Source of the DNA: CTSoil-075 sp964292325
Lineage (GTDB): Bacteria > Bacillota > Negativicutes > DSM-13327
NCBI GenBank assembly: GCA_964292325.1
Contig: CAXYVG010000016.1
Location: 1-51,285 of the forward strand
Length of the DNA: 51,285 nucleotides
Direction of reading: 5' to 3'
Shown here in pieces: positions 43,376 to 51,285 of the stretch. The notes under the pieces were generated by a model. It ran no database searches and had not been told where the DNA came from. It worked only from the letters and a program-made list of their open reading frames with translations. A program made the translations under genes and the position numbers. Within the stretch, counting starts at the first letter, position 1, and each line of letters begins with the position of its first letter.

Positions 43376-43717
43376 TTATTTAGAAATGTTTAAGTTTGTA
43401 TGATCTTGATTTTCAATTACTTTTTTCTTAAATGAAGATATAAGTAATTGAATACCTATAAGTGCAAAAAATATACTAAATACTTTACCTAATATAACTT
43501 CATCAAGTATATTTGCCCAGTATGCACCCAAAAAGCTTCCACAAATACCTCCGATTGCTAAAAAAATACCAAATTTATAATTTACTAAACCATTACGGTG
43601 ATGCTTAATAACTCCTACAAGGGCTGTTGGAATAATAGCTGCTAATGCTGCACCTTGGGCTCCGTGTTGGGAAACATTCAATAACGCTAAATTAACAGAA
43701 TTGGAACCAATAGTTCA
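43376..43717 (-). pseudogene. C-terminal half of a TauE/SafE family permease
   Basis: Readable from SQHGAQGAALAAIIPTALVG to a basic tail. It covers the second half of a sulfite-exporter-type permease of about eight helices. Upstream the frame degrades (IGSNSVNLALLNVSQH against an expected glycine-rich first motif) and meets a TGA at 43715-43717. It lies upstream of the hydrogenase genes on the same strand and is a remnant rather than a 101-residue gene. Confidence 0.65.
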
Positions 43718-43825
43718 GAATGCTAGTTTTTATATTTGCAGGATAAAATTGGTGCTTAGCGAAGGATAATAAGAAAAGGTTTGCGTGTTAGATTTAGTTA
43801 TAAAATAGTGGCTTAGGAGTTTCAT

Positions 43826-44551
43826 ATGGAATTATTAAATACATATTTGCGTTCGATAAAATTATTGCGAGATAAAATAGATTCTTTTAATCAGTATCCC
43901 TTTTCTTTACCTATTTTCCGCGATTTAGATTACTTGGAATTTCATCCACAGGTTACATTTATTGTAGGAGAAAATGGTACGGGGAAATCCACACTACTGG
44001 AAGCAATCGCTGTTGCATGGGGATTTAATCCTGAGGGTGGAACTCGCAATTTTAATTTTTCTACAAGAAATTCTCATTCAGAATTGCATGAATTCATTCG
44101 CTTAATTCGAGGAACAAGAAAACCTAGAGATAGTTTCTTCTTTCGTGCAGAATCTTTTTATAATCTTGCAACCCAAATAGATGAAATTAAAGTTAGTGAT
44201 TTTTATGGGGGGAAGTCATTGCATGAGCAGTCACATGGGGAAGCTTTTTTCGCAACTTTCATGAATAAATTTAAAGGTAATGGGCTATATGTTTTAGATG
44301 AACCAGAAGCCGCTTTATCTCCAATGAGGCAAATGGCAATGATTTCAAGGATACATGATTTGGCGAATCAGCAATCACAATTTATTATTGCAACTCATTC
44401 ACCTATTATAATGGGATATCCAGGTGCAATGATTTTACAAATATCAAATATGGGTATTGAAGTCGTTGAATATGAAAAAACAGAACATTATATCATAATG
44501 AAAGAATTCATTAATAACCGCAAAAAAATGTTAGAAGTACTGTTGGAGTGA
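43826..44551 (+). CDS. AAA-type ATPase, ABC-like fold (COG3910-type)
   Basis: 241 residues. Walker A is GENGTGKST near residue 50, the signature-like motif is LHEQSHGEAF, Walker B is LYVLDEPEAAL and the switch histidine is in IIATHSP. These small stand-alone ATPases are widespread and of unknown role, sometimes grouped with defence genes. There is no partner next to it. Confidence 0.88.
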   Translation: MELLNTYLRSIKLLRDKIDSFNQYPFSLPIFRDLDYLEFHPQVTFIVGENGTGKSTLLEAIAVAWGFNPEGGTRNFNFSTRNSHSELHEFIRLIRGTRKPRDSFFFRAESFYNLATQIDEIKVSDFYGGKSLHEQSHGEAFFATFMNKFKGNGLYVLDEPEAALSPMRQMAMISRIHDLANQQSQFIIATHSPIIMGYPGAMILQISNMGIEVVEYEKTEHYIIMKEFINNRKKMLEVLLE

Positions 44552-44554
44552 TTA

Positions 44555-44608
44555 GAAGTATTAGCGTAATGCTGTAAATACTAATTGCGAACATGCCATG
44601 TAATAGAA
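44555..44608 (+). repeat. Dispersed intergenic repeat, copy 1
   Basis: About 54 bp similar to 50352-50410, each starting just after or at the stop of an upstream gene. The best block is TGCGAACATGCCATGTAATAG against TGCGAACATAGCATGTAATAG. Confidence 0.5.
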
Positions 44609-44628
44609 CTGATTTTAGGGGTGACTTC

Positions 44629-44784
44629 GTGGATAAAAAGTCAAATCGATTGATGAACGAGAAAAGTCCATATATCCTACAGTATGCCTATAACGCAGTA
44701 GATTGGCACCCTTGGGATGATGAGGCATTCGAGAAAGGCAAGGGAGAAGACAAGCCAGTGTTCTTCAGTAGTGGATATTCGTGA
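44629..44784 (+). pseudogene. N-terminal fragment of a YyaL/DUF255 thioredoxin-domain protein
   Basis: From a GTG start it reads NRLMNEKSPYILQYAYNAVD, WHPWDDEAFEKGKGEDKP and then VFFSSGYS before a stop. Intact relatives continue with CHWCHVM; the bases after the stop still spell a mutated form of that motif (TGC, AAT, TGA, TGG, CAT, GTA, ATG). The remaining 600 or so residues are absent. Confidence 0.75.
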
Positions 44785-44926
44785 TGCAATTGATGGCATG
44801 TAATGGGCAAAATACACTTGGAATAAGTTTGGTAAATTTTCCTTTTCAAAAAAGGTTATCACCCCACTAATATACATGTTTTCCAGGGGTATAACATAGT
44901 TTTTATAATTTCGAGGAGTGACATTC

Positions 44927-45598
44927 ATGGATAATAATCAGATGAGCGATTCAAAACCTAATCCTAAAAAACTTTTTCCTAGAAGTAATGATAGAAGTAC
45001 ATGTTATCTTAAAAACAGCATCACAAATCCTAATATTATTGTTGGCGATTTTACTTTTTATAATGATTTCGATAACCCTGAATTATTCGAATCTCAAAAT
45101 GTTTTATATCAATATCCAATTAACAATGATAAGCTTATTATTGGCAAATTTTGCTCAATTGCCTGCGGAGCAAAGTTTATATTTAATGCAGCCAATCATA
45201 CTTTAAACTCTTTTTCAACTTATCCCTTTCCGTTATTTGCGGAAGAATGGGATAGAAATTTGAAAGTCATCGACTCATGGGACAATAAAGGAGACATTGT
45301 TATTGGAAATGATGTATGGATAGGCTTTGATGCAATTATCATGTCTGGTGTATCTATTGGTGATGGTGCAATCATTGGCACGAGATCTGTTGTAACTAAG
45401 GACATTCCACCCTATGCGATTGTGGGAGGTATTCCAGCAAAAATCATACGAAAAAGATTTGATGATGTGACTATAGAATGGTTACTGAAGGTTCAGTGGT
45501 GGAATTGGTCACCAGAAAAAATAAAAGAAAATTTACCAATTATTCTCAATGCAGATATCGATAAACTAAAGAAAATATTTACTCAAGATCAATACTAA
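44927..45598 (+). CDS. Vat-like hexapeptide-repeat acetyltransferase
   Basis: 223 residues from the ATG at 44927 (GAGGAG upstream). A left-handed beta-helix of hexapeptide repeats is evident (IVIGNDVWIGFDAIIMSGVS, IGDGAIIGTRSVV), with the catalytic-type histidine segment NAANHTLNSFSTYPF. The C-terminal WWNWSPEKIKENL matches the Vat/CatB xenobiotic acetyltransferase group, whose members acetylate streptogramin A or chloramphenicol. Whether this one inactivates a drug cannot be told from sequence. Confidence 0.88.
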   Translation: MDNNQMSDSKPNPKKLFPRSNDRSTCYLKNSITNPNIIVGDFTFYNDFDNPELFESQNVLYQYPINNDKLIIGKFCSIACGAKFIFNAANHTLNSFSTYPFPLFAEEWDRNLKVIDSWDNKGDIVIGNDVWIGFDAIIMSGVSIGDGAIIGTRSVVTKDIPPYAIVGGIPAKIIRKRFDDVTIEWLLKVQWWNWSPEKIKENLPIILNADIDKLKKIFTQDQY

Positions 45599-45613
45599 CT
45601 TTTTTATTGAGTT

Positions 45614-45649
45614 AAAAACCCCGTTGTTCTTACGAGAACCGGGGTTTTT
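45614..45649 (+). terminator. Terminator after the acetyltransferase gene
   Basis: AAAAACCCCG pairs with CGGGGTTTTT, with an inner GTTCT/AGAAC stem and TACG loop. It can function on both strands. Confidence 0.85.
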
Positions 45650-45941
45650 AATTTTGCCATTGGCGGAGGTAAATCTATGGCGAGAAGAAAAATTGGGGGC
45701 AATATATATTTTGGCTGAAAAGCTTGATTTACAAGTAATGTCTGAAGGTCAAATTCCAAGCGGTAGCGTTGGTGTTTATCAATATCGGCAAAGATTCATG
45801 CCTTTAATTGGGGGCTGATTTTTTTTGCCCAATAATTCTGAAAGGATGATGTGTAATGGCTAAAAATAATTTTTTCTTAGTTGTTCCTTTGACGATGATA
45901 ATGTAGAGCATGACTGACAAGATAGATATGTTTACATCAAA
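45650..45941. other. Intergenic stretch with short decayed frames
   Basis: Two very short frames have good ribosome-binding sites: MARRKIGGNIYFG (start near 45677) and MAKNNFFLVVPLTMIM (45856-45906). The second looks like the beginning of a membrane protein cut short. No complete gene is supported. Confidence 0.35.
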
Positions 45942-46247
45942 TTATTTAAATACGGGTCTTAAAAAACTACGCTCATAACTTAAGATACAACGATTTTTTT
46001 CAGCGAAATCAAAAGCAATTTTACATTCTGTATCTGTTTTAATTATTTCTCTATATTGTTCATATTCAGTAAGATTCGGAAAGCTAAATAGAGCATAGGC
46101 AATATTGTTTGCGCCTTCATGTGGCATAAAGTATCCATGATGTACACCACCTATTTTATTTACAAGAATGATCCACATTTTCCCGTATTCTTCAAATTCT
46201 GCTACTTTATAAGGATCAATAGTATATCGTAAATGACAAGTAATCAT
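45942..46247 (-). CDS. NIPSNAP-family protein
   Basis: 101 residues with the ferredoxin-like NIPSNAP pattern: an N-terminal strand (HLRYTIDPYKVAEFEEYGKM) and the GGVHHGYFMPHEG loop. The biochemical role of the family in bacteria is unclear. It lies 40 bp downstream of an Lrp/AsnC regulator on the same strand and is probably co-transcribed with it. GGGGGA precedes the ATG. Confidence 0.82.
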   Translation of the reverse strand: MITCHLRYTIDPYKVAEFEEYGKMWIILVNKIGGVHHGYFMPHEGANNIAYALFSFPNLTEYEQYREIIKTDTECKIAFDFAEKNRCILSYERSFLRPVFK

Positions 46248-46287
46248 TTATAATCCCCCTTTTTATATTAAGAATGCTATGGTGCAG

Positions 46288-46719
46288 TTATAAAATGGTG
46301 TCAATAACAAAGCTTGTTCTCGTTTCTATTATTCCGTTAAATTTCCATATACAATCAAGTATCTTTGTAGTATCTTCTGGTGTGGAAATTCTCATTTTTA
46401 TTATCACACACCATTCACCAGCCAATCGGTGGCACTCTTCTATTATGACTCCGGCAATATCCATATTAGTTATCTCGTTTGCAATTTTTGTAAAATATCC
46501 TCCATTTATTTTTAAAAATATTAAACAGCGAATACATGGTTTGACTTTACGCCAATCAATTAACGTCCGATATCCAGTGATTATGCCCTCCTTTTCCAAG
46601 TTTTCAACTCGTTTATGTATGGCTGGTCTAGATAAGTGTAATGTTTTAGCAAGTTCTTCATGACTTATTCTACCATTTTGTTCTAATAGTTTGATTATCT
46701 CCATGTCAACACAATCCAT
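46288..46719 (-). CDS. Lrp/AsnC family transcriptional regulator
   Basis: 143 residues from the ATG at 46719, which follows a perfect AGGAGG. The N-terminal helix-turn-helix (IIKLLEQNGRISHEELAKTL, HLSRPAIHKRVENLEKEGII) precedes a RAM ligand-binding domain. Such proteins respond to amino acids as octamers. A palindrome at 46783-46815 overlaps its likely promoter and is a good candidate operator. Confidence 0.9.
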   Translation of the reverse strand: MDCVDMEIIKLLEQNGRISHEELAKTLHLSRPAIHKRVENLEKEGIITGYRTLIDWRKVKPCIRCLIFLKINGGYFTKIANEITNMDIAGVIIEECHRLAGEWCVIIKMRISTPEDTTKILDCIWKFNGIIETRTSFVIDTIL

Positions 46720-46776
46720 AAGCAACCTCCTGTATAATTGTAACATATTTTGCCTTGGTTTTAACTATAAGTAATT

Positions 46777-46815
46777 ATTATACAATAAATTACTACTAAT
46801 AGTAGTAATTTATTG
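46777..46815 (-). promoter_or_regulatory. Promoter and operator-like palindrome of the lrp-type gene
   Basis: A 15-bp perfect inverted repeat (46783-46797 and 46801-46815, spacer AAT) abuts a minus-strand TATAAT (46777-46782). The repeat covers the -35 position, where no consensus -35 is seen. Confidence 0.6.
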
Positions 46816-47140
46816 CAAAATAGCAGAACTTTATAATTAGGCAACTGAAATAAAAACAAAATACGACAATCTTAATTACGATTCGTAAATCTACCAATGT
46901 TTTTATAAATGAGCGAACTACTAAGCCTGATTAAGGTTAATAGCTGAGGTGATCGTCAGAGAAAAGGCTAATAAGGAGAATAATTTATAACCAAGGGGTG
47001 TGCGAAAGAGCAGTGCATCTCGGTACTACAAGTGCCACTGGTGTGAAGTTACCATAGAACCTTTTTGAAATGAATAGCTTTTGATATAACAGTACACATT
47101 ATACATAGGCTTCTAAAATCATTGATGGAGGTGGCTGTAT
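46816..47140. other. Intergenic stretch upstream of the spore protein gene
   Basis: No gene is seen. GAATA (47072) and CATTATA (47097) resemble forespore sigma-G elements, but the 20-bp spacing is longer than usual, so the call is weak. Confidence 0.3.
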
Positions 47141-47341
47141 ATGGGAAAAGTTATGTCGGAAGAATCAAAATATAAATTAGCCCATGATCTTGGTTTTGGT
47201 GAGAAAGTTGAGGACGGAAATTGGGACGACGTTACTACGGGTGAAGTTGGCTCTATGGTCAGAGAAGCGATTAGGCGTGGTGAACAAGCGATAGTAGAAG
47301 AAGCAAAGGCTAATGGTGCAGCGCATCAAAACGCTCAATAA
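47141..47341 (+). CDS. Alpha/beta-type small acid-soluble spore protein (SASP) or close relative
   Basis: 66 residues. SKYKLAHDLGF, then GEVGSMVREAIRRGEQAI, follow the SASP pattern (helix, GPR-like acidic region, helix with GxMVR and EQ). Such proteins coat DNA in dormant spores and are degraded by GPR protease at germination. A GATGGAGGTGG ribosome-binding site and a terminator bracket the gene. It supports an endospore former. Confidence 0.75.
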   Translation: MGKVMSEESKYKLAHDLGFGEKVEDGNWDDVTTGEVGSMVREAIRRGEQAIVEEAKANGAAHQNAQ

Positions 47342-47350
47342 ATGAAAAAG

Positions 47351-47389
47351 ATGACTCGAAGTTTTTGCCAGGACTTTGAGTCATTTTTT
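47351..47389 (+). terminator. Terminator after the spore protein gene
   Basis: ATGACTCGAAGT pairs with ACTTTGAGTCAT with one G-T pair, followed by six T. Confidence 0.87.
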
Positions 47390-47544
47390 GTTGTGTTTAC
47401 ATATAACTGTAATGTTCTATAAAAGAAAATTTTGCAAATTGGAAGAAATAATTGAGGAATATATTGACATTTTGACAAATGGAATATAAAATAATACCAT
47501 ATCGTGTATTACAATGTATGACAAATGAAGAAGGGATGTTAATT

Positions 47545-47766
47545 ATGGCTGAATTACTTAGTGTAGTTTCCGTCCGATTTAGTAAAGATGAAAAAAATCT
47601 CTTAGATTCCTATGCTAAGCTTTATGGGAAGAAGCAATCTGATATAATTCGAGAGGCAGCGATGCGAATGATTGAGGATGATATGGATTTTCGTCTTTAT
47701 GAAGAGGCAAAGCAGAAAACCACTTGTTATTATTCGATTAAGGAGGCACGTAAAGAACTTGAGTAG
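47545..47766 (+). CDS. RelB/DUF6290-type ribbon-helix-helix antitoxin
   Basis: 73 residues from the ATG at 47545 (GAAGGG upstream). An N-terminal strand VVSVRFSKDEKNLLDSYAKL is followed by KKQSDIIREAAMRMIEDD, a ribbon-helix-helix DNA-binding fold, and then a toxin-binding tail (YSIKEARKELE). It overlaps the toxin frame by 8 bp, the usual toxin-antitoxin layout. Confidence 0.85.
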   Translation: MAELLSVVSVRFSKDEKNLLDSYAKLYGKKQSDIIREAAMRMIEDDMDFRLYEEAKQKTTCYYSIKEARKELE

Positions 47767-48004
47767 CAAAGTACGACTATCTGATCAAGCTGTTAAGGAA
47801 TTAAAAAAAATTGACCGTGTAAACAGAGAAATGATTCTTTCGTATTTAGAACAACGAATTGAAGGTTCTTCTAATCCTCGTCTTTATGGTAAGGCACTCA
47901 AAGAAAATATGGATCATTTATGGCGGTATAAGGTAGGGCAATATCGCTTAATTTGTGAGATTGATCATGATGTGATTACGGTCTATGTACAAGGAGGAAT
48001 TGTA
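47759..48004 (+). pseudogene. RelE/ParE-type toxin without its own stop codon
   Basis: From a TTG at 47759 (AGGAGG upstream) about 82 codons encode a RelE fold: SDQAVKELKKIDRVNREMIL, LYGKALKENMDHLWRYKVGQ, YRLICEIDHDVITVYV. The usual ending (GHRxxVY) is missing; the frame instead continues as QGGIV straight into the signal peptidase gene. The toxin is therefore either truncated and dead or made as a fusion. Confidence 0.7.
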
Positions 48005-48550
48005 ATGAATTTGATTAATAGGATTCAAGAATGGATTTGTAGCCTAGCAGTTTCGTTAGCGCTTGCCTTATTTATTAATGTTTTTGTTGTGCAACATGTG
48101 GTGGTTGAAGGGCATTCGATGGACCCCACATTGCAAGATCATCAGCACTTAGTGGTATCTAAGCTATCTCATAGTTTAAATCAGTTACCCAGCTATGGTG
48201 ATATTGTTACTATTGATAGCCGAGTCACAAGAGAACGGAGTATACAAGATGATTTATCAGAACCTATAGCTCGTATAGTAAATAGCGAGAAACATGTTTT
48301 CGTTAAAAGGGTCATTGCTAAACCAGGTGATATATTAGAATTTACGAAGAATGAAGTATATAGAAATGGTGTAAAAATTGATGAACCTTATATTTTAGAA
48401 TCAATGAAAAATCCTGTAGATGGAAAAATAATAGTGCCAGATAATAGTGTATTTGTAATGGGAGACAACAGGAACAATAGCATGGATAGTCGGTTTATTG
48501 GAGCTATTCCGCTAGACCATGTACTAGGAGTTATGGTTGGCAAGATTTAA
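48005..48550 (+). CDS. lepB: Signal peptidase I
   Basis: 181 residues from the ATG at 48005, preceded by AAGGAGG at seven bases. One N-terminal membrane segment (about 11-30) is followed by the catalytic serine in GHSMDPTL, the lysine in VFVKRVIAKPGD and the GDNRNNSMDSR box. It removes signal peptides outside the membrane. Its frame is open upstream into the RelE-like toxin, so a toxin-peptidase fusion of 263 residues is also encoded. Confidence 0.93.
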   Translation: MNLINRIQEWICSLAVSLALALFINVFVVQHVVVEGHSMDPTLQDHQHLVVSKLSHSLNQLPSYGDIVTIDSRVTRERSIQDDLSEPIARIVNSEKHVFVKRVIAKPGDILEFTKNEVYRNGVKIDEPYILESMKNPVDGKIIVPDNSVFVMGDNRNNSMDSRFIGAIPLDHVLGVMVGKI

Positions 48551-48945
48551 GGATGATTTACTTAGTTAGATAATATTCTTTATTATCAATCAAGTGTTCT
48601 TTTCCCATTCCATCACCATTTCCTTTTCAGTTTCTGAAGAGAGTACTAATTAATTTATACATTTATGAAAGTTTATCTTTTTAGCTATAATTGTAATGAC
48701 TAATAAAAATACAGCGATTAATGCCGTTACGCCTCCAGGTGCCGCGCCCATCCAGTAGGATAGAATAAAACAGCGTAGAAGATGTGTTTGTTATTTCTGA
48801 ATGATAAAACCGAATGAGGACTTAATTCTTAGTCAATATTGAAGTAATTTTGTTAGAATGGTGTTTATTGATAAAATATAACTTATGAAGTTAGGTTATA
48901 CTAAAGTATAAGTGTCTTAGAATCTAGCGCATGTTTGGGGGAGTA
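48551..48945. other. Intergenic stretch with a possible membrane-protein remnant
   Basis: On the minus strand near 48650-48760 an open stretch reads YWMGAAPGGVTALIAVFLLV followed by ITIIAKK and a stop, one membrane helix with no start codon or ribosome-binding site. It may be the tail of a lost transporter. Nothing else is recognisable. Confidence 0.3.
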
Positions 48946-49695
48946 ATGGTGACAGCGGATTTATTAGATAGTGAACTGGTGATAAATGAAAACTCTATTT
49001 CTTTTGATTCTTATGAGAAAATGGCAGAATATTATTTTGAATGTGTTGATACAAAACTATTTAATGCGTATTATGAAAGACCAGCTATACTGTCATTGCT
49101 TCCTAGTGTCTCAGGAAAAAAGGTGCTAGATGCTGGATGTGCTGCGGGATGGTATAGTAAATGGTTGTTGGATAATGGCGCAAATGTAATAGCGATAGAT
49201 TTTAGTCCTAGTATGATAGAAATGACAAAGAAAAGAATTGGTGAGAAGGCTGATGTTATAAGAGCTGATCTTAATGAATCTTTAACTTTCATAAAGGAGA
49301 AATCCATAGATATTATAGTATCATCTTTAACCCTTCACTATATTAAAGATTGGGATTTTGTAATGGCTGAGTTTAATAGAATATTAAAGCCATTAGGCTC
49401 GTTAATTTTCTCTGTGCATCATCCATTTATGGATTTTACATATTTTAATAGAGAAAACTACTTTTTAACAGAGATTATAGAAGATGAATGGGAAACTAAC
49501 AAGGGGAGAGTAAAAGTTCAATTTTACAGAAGACCTTTAAGTAAAATAATCGCACCTGTAATAGATGCAGGATTTACAATTGAAAAAATAATAGAACCGA
49601 TGCCGACAGAAAAATTCAAAGAATTTCATCCTAAAGTATATGAGAAGCTAACCCAAAACCCTCAGTTTCTTTTTCTACGGGCTAGAAAAGGGTGA
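48946..49695 (+). CDS. SAM-dependent methyltransferase (class I)
   Basis: About 249 residues. SAM motif I is KVLDAGCAAGWYSKWLL, motif II is VIAIDFSPSMIEMTKKR, and the region of IIVSSLTLHYIKDWDFVMAE follows. The C-terminal part resembles UbiE/BioC-like small-molecule methyltransferases. The start (ATG 48946 or GTG 48949) is set by the GGGGGAG just upstream. The substrate is unknown. Confidence 0.87.
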   Translation: MVTADLLDSELVINENSISFDSYEKMAEYYFECVDTKLFNAYYERPAILSLLPSVSGKKVLDAGCAAGWYSKWLLDNGANVIAIDFSPSMIEMTKKRIGEKADVIRADLNESLTFIKEKSIDIIVSSLTLHYIKDWDFVMAEFNRILKPLGSLIFSVHHPFMDFTYFNRENYFLTEIIEDEWETNKGRVKVQFYRRPLSKIIAPVIDAGFTIEKIIEPMPTEKFKEFHPKVYEKLTQNPQFLFLRARKG

Positions 49696-49819
49696 ATCAT
49701 ATTGCTTTGAAGGAGAAAAATTCTGTAAGAATGATAATGAAAAAGAAGGGTTAATGTTTTTTTACAGGGAAATTAACAGAGAGTATTTGATAGAGTCTAA
49801 GTGGAAATTAGGGAGAGTT

Positions 49820-50362
49820 ATGAGAATTGGATTAGTAAGACATTTCGAAGTTGACTGTTCACATAAGTGTTTATTATCAGCTGAGGAATTTCAAGAGTGG
49901 GTGGGGCAATATGATCGTTCACCAATTAGGATAGCAAATATGCCAGTAGAAGCATATAATTGGGGAAAGTGTTATTGTAGCAACTTGCCACGAGCAATAG
50001 AAACAGCACAATATATCTATGGAGGGGTTATCTCTGAAACCGCGTTAATCCGAGAAGTACCTATAATGCCTGTCTTTCGATCTAATATAAAATTGCCTCA
50101 TGCATTTTGGATGATTGTGGGAAGAATAGCATGGTTCTTATCGCATCCATCTCAGCCAGAGACAATAAAACAGACTAAAGATAAAGTTGAACGATTTATT
50201 TCTGATATTATTGCAGAATCTGAGGCAAGTGTACTTATAGTAACGCATGGCTTTTTAATGATACAGATTCAGAAGGAATTAAATAATATGGGATTCGTTG
50301 GGGACAGTTTTAAACGGGCAAGATATGGTAAAACGTATATATTTCAATGCGATAAGTATTAG
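49820..50362 (+). CDS. Histidine phosphatase superfamily protein
   Basis: 180 residues from the ATG at 49820 (AGGGAGAG upstream). The RHG-like motif is IGLVRHFEV, and the second histidine is in VLIVTHGFLM. SNLPRAIETAQYI is the usual following arginine segment. Phosphoglycerate mutase-like fold; the substrate cannot be told. Confidence 0.83.
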   Translation: MRIGLVRHFEVDCSHKCLLSAEEFQEWVGQYDRSPIRIANMPVEAYNWGKCYCSNLPRAIETAQYIYGGVISETALIREVPIMPVFRSNIKLPHAFWMIVGRIAWFLSHPSQPETIKQTKDKVERFISDIIAESEASVLIVTHGFLMIQIQKELNNMGFVGDSFKRARYGKTYIFQCDKY

Positions 50363-50410
50363 CATAATGTTTTTTTGTATATACTAAATGCGAACATAGC
50401 ATGTAATAGA
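50352..50410 (+). repeat. Dispersed intergenic repeat, copy 2
   Basis: Similar to 44555-44608 with a six-base insertion (TTTTTT). It begins at the stop of the phosphatase gene. The remaining gap to 50651 contains no convincing gene. Confidence 0.5.
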
Positions 50411-50651
50411 CGAAAATGATCGGAACTCCTGTAAAATTCTATGTGAATTTTAAAGGGGTATTATACTTTTATGGTAAACATATAATGGTAGATATAGTAA
50501 AAATCATTCTATTGGTGGCAAGGCGCTTGGCACATGTGATTTTTATAACTTTAAAAGTGAGCACTGTAGAGTTGAAATCGGGTATAAGTTGGGAAAAGAA
50601 TAGTGAAAACAGGGGATCTTAGAACTAAAACTAAAAGTGGAGGATGATACT

Positions 50652-51233
50652 ATGAGTACTGTACTACCTAAGGAAACGGTCTTGCTCATAATTGACGTGC
50701 AAAATGCCATAGATAATCCAGAGTGGCATAAGTATGGAAAACGGAATAATCCTAGTGCTGAGGATAATATGTCAGCAATACTTAAACTATGGCGAAGATT
50801 GGGGTGGCAGGTAATTCATGTTAAACATGAATCTTTAGAACTTAATTCAACTTATCGTCCCGGGAATATCGGATGCGAGTTTAAAGAGTGCGTCTCTCCC
50901 ATAGAGGGTGAACTAGTTATTATTAAACATGTTAATAGTGCCTTTATAGGAACAAATTTGGAAGAAACTCTCCGAAATTTTAAAGTGACACATCTGGTTA
51001 TGTTTGGAGTCATTACAAATAATTCAGTCGAGGCTACTGTAAGAATGTCAGGCAATTTAGGATTTAATACTTATTTGGTGGAAGATGCGACTTTTACTTT
51101 TGCTAGACCAGATTATAAAGGAAAAATCCGAACTGCTGATGAGGTTCATGCTATGTCACTTGCTAATTTAGAGAATGAGTACTGTAAAGTTATCAACACT
51201 GACCAATTAATAAAGCAAATCCAGGATGAATGA
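50652..51233 (+). CDS. Isochorismatase-like hydrolase with serine at the nucleophile position
   Basis: 193 residues from the ATG at 50652 (GGAGG eight bases upstream). The fold markers are LLIIDVQNAI with Asp15, the lysine in VIIKHVNSAF, and the cis-peptide region GVITNNSVEATVRMSGNLGF. At the usual nucleophilic cysteine this protein has serine (TNNSVEAT). I recall this as a recurrent variant, so it may define a subfamily rather than a mutation. The substrate is unknown. Confidence 0.85.
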   Translation: MSTVLPKETVLLIIDVQNAIDNPEWHKYGKRNNPSAEDNMSAILKLWRRLGWQVIHVKHESLELNSTYRPGNIGCEFKECVSPIEGELVIIKHVNSAFIGTNLEETLRNFKVTHLVMFGVITNNSVEATVRMSGNLGFNTYLVEDATFTFARPDYKGKIRTADEVHAMSLANLENEYCKVINTDQLIKQIQDE

Positions 51234-51285
51234 ATATTTCAGTGCAATAGTACCACTTTATCGGTGAAGTTGAACCATATTCACG

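Noticed and set aside
45624..45818. 64-codon frame after the acetyltransferase gene
   Set aside because: It starts inside a terminator hairpin and resembles no family I know.
47072..47103. Firm sigma-G promoter for the spore protein gene
   Set aside because: The element spacing is 20 bp, longer than expected, so it is only mentioned as a weak possibility.
50416..50622. 68-codon frame between the phosphatase and isochorismatase genes
   Set aside because: No ribosome-binding site and no recognisable domain.

Overview
The window looks like chromosome from an AT-rich, anaerobic, endospore-forming Firmicute. Protein flavour and gene content suggest the Negativicutes (Sporomusa/Pelosinus-like), but this is inference because no database search was possible. 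The clues are a desulfoferrodoxin, a [NiFe] hydrogenase, a truncated flavodiiron-type beta-lactamase-fold gene, a small acid-soluble spore protein, consensus TTGACA/TATAAT promoters and strong AGGAGG ribosome-binding sites.

1-23.8 kb is ordinary backbone: desulfoferrodoxin, dnaE, pyruvate kinase, a membrane acyltransferase, a D-amino-acid aminotransferase, an MFS exporter, small membrane proteins, a YgjP-like metallopeptidase, tRNA-Leu(CAA), an orphan sensor kinase, an L,D-transpeptidase, and a polA-mutM-coaE-transglycosylase-lipoprotein run. It ends with tRNA-Leu(CAG) and tRNA-Leu(GAG).

23.9-39.4 kb is a layered mobile region at the 3' end of tRNA-Leu(GAG). A 690-bp perfect direct repeat (23884-24573 and 37985-38674) carries the tRNA 3' end, its terminator, paired 11-bp repeats, a dead integrase fragment and a repressor fragment. 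Inside it lies a second integrated unit, about 25.1-38.0 kb. That unit is bounded by tRNA-Leu 3' ends and by its own 11-bp repeats (TATGGAGACAC), and no integrase is visible in it. Its cargo is a defence block: a type I restriction-modification operon (a pseudo-methylase/specificity fusion, HsdM, HsdS, a KilA-N protein, HsdR), a 205-residue protein resembling a domain of modification-dependent nucleases, a PIN-domain protein and a GmrSD-type (DUF262/DUF1524) enzyme. The operon promoter sits inside a 26-bp perfect inverted repeat. Just left of the unit, a consensus promoter drives a pair of similar structured RNAs that I cannot assign to a known family.

38.7-45 kb is a gene graveyard: truncated beta-lactamase-fold, PAS, TauE/SafE and YyaL fragments among intact genes. 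The intact genes are a PAS-degenerate GGDEF protein, a [NiFe] hydrogenase pair whose small subunit lacks the usual N-terminal proximal-cluster cysteines, an ATPase and a Vat-like acetyltransferase. 45-51.3 kb holds an Lrp regulator with a NIPSNAP gene, a spore protein, an antitoxin/toxin pair whose toxin frame runs without a stop into signal peptidase I, a methyltransferase, a phosphatase-fold protein and an isochorismatase-like protein.
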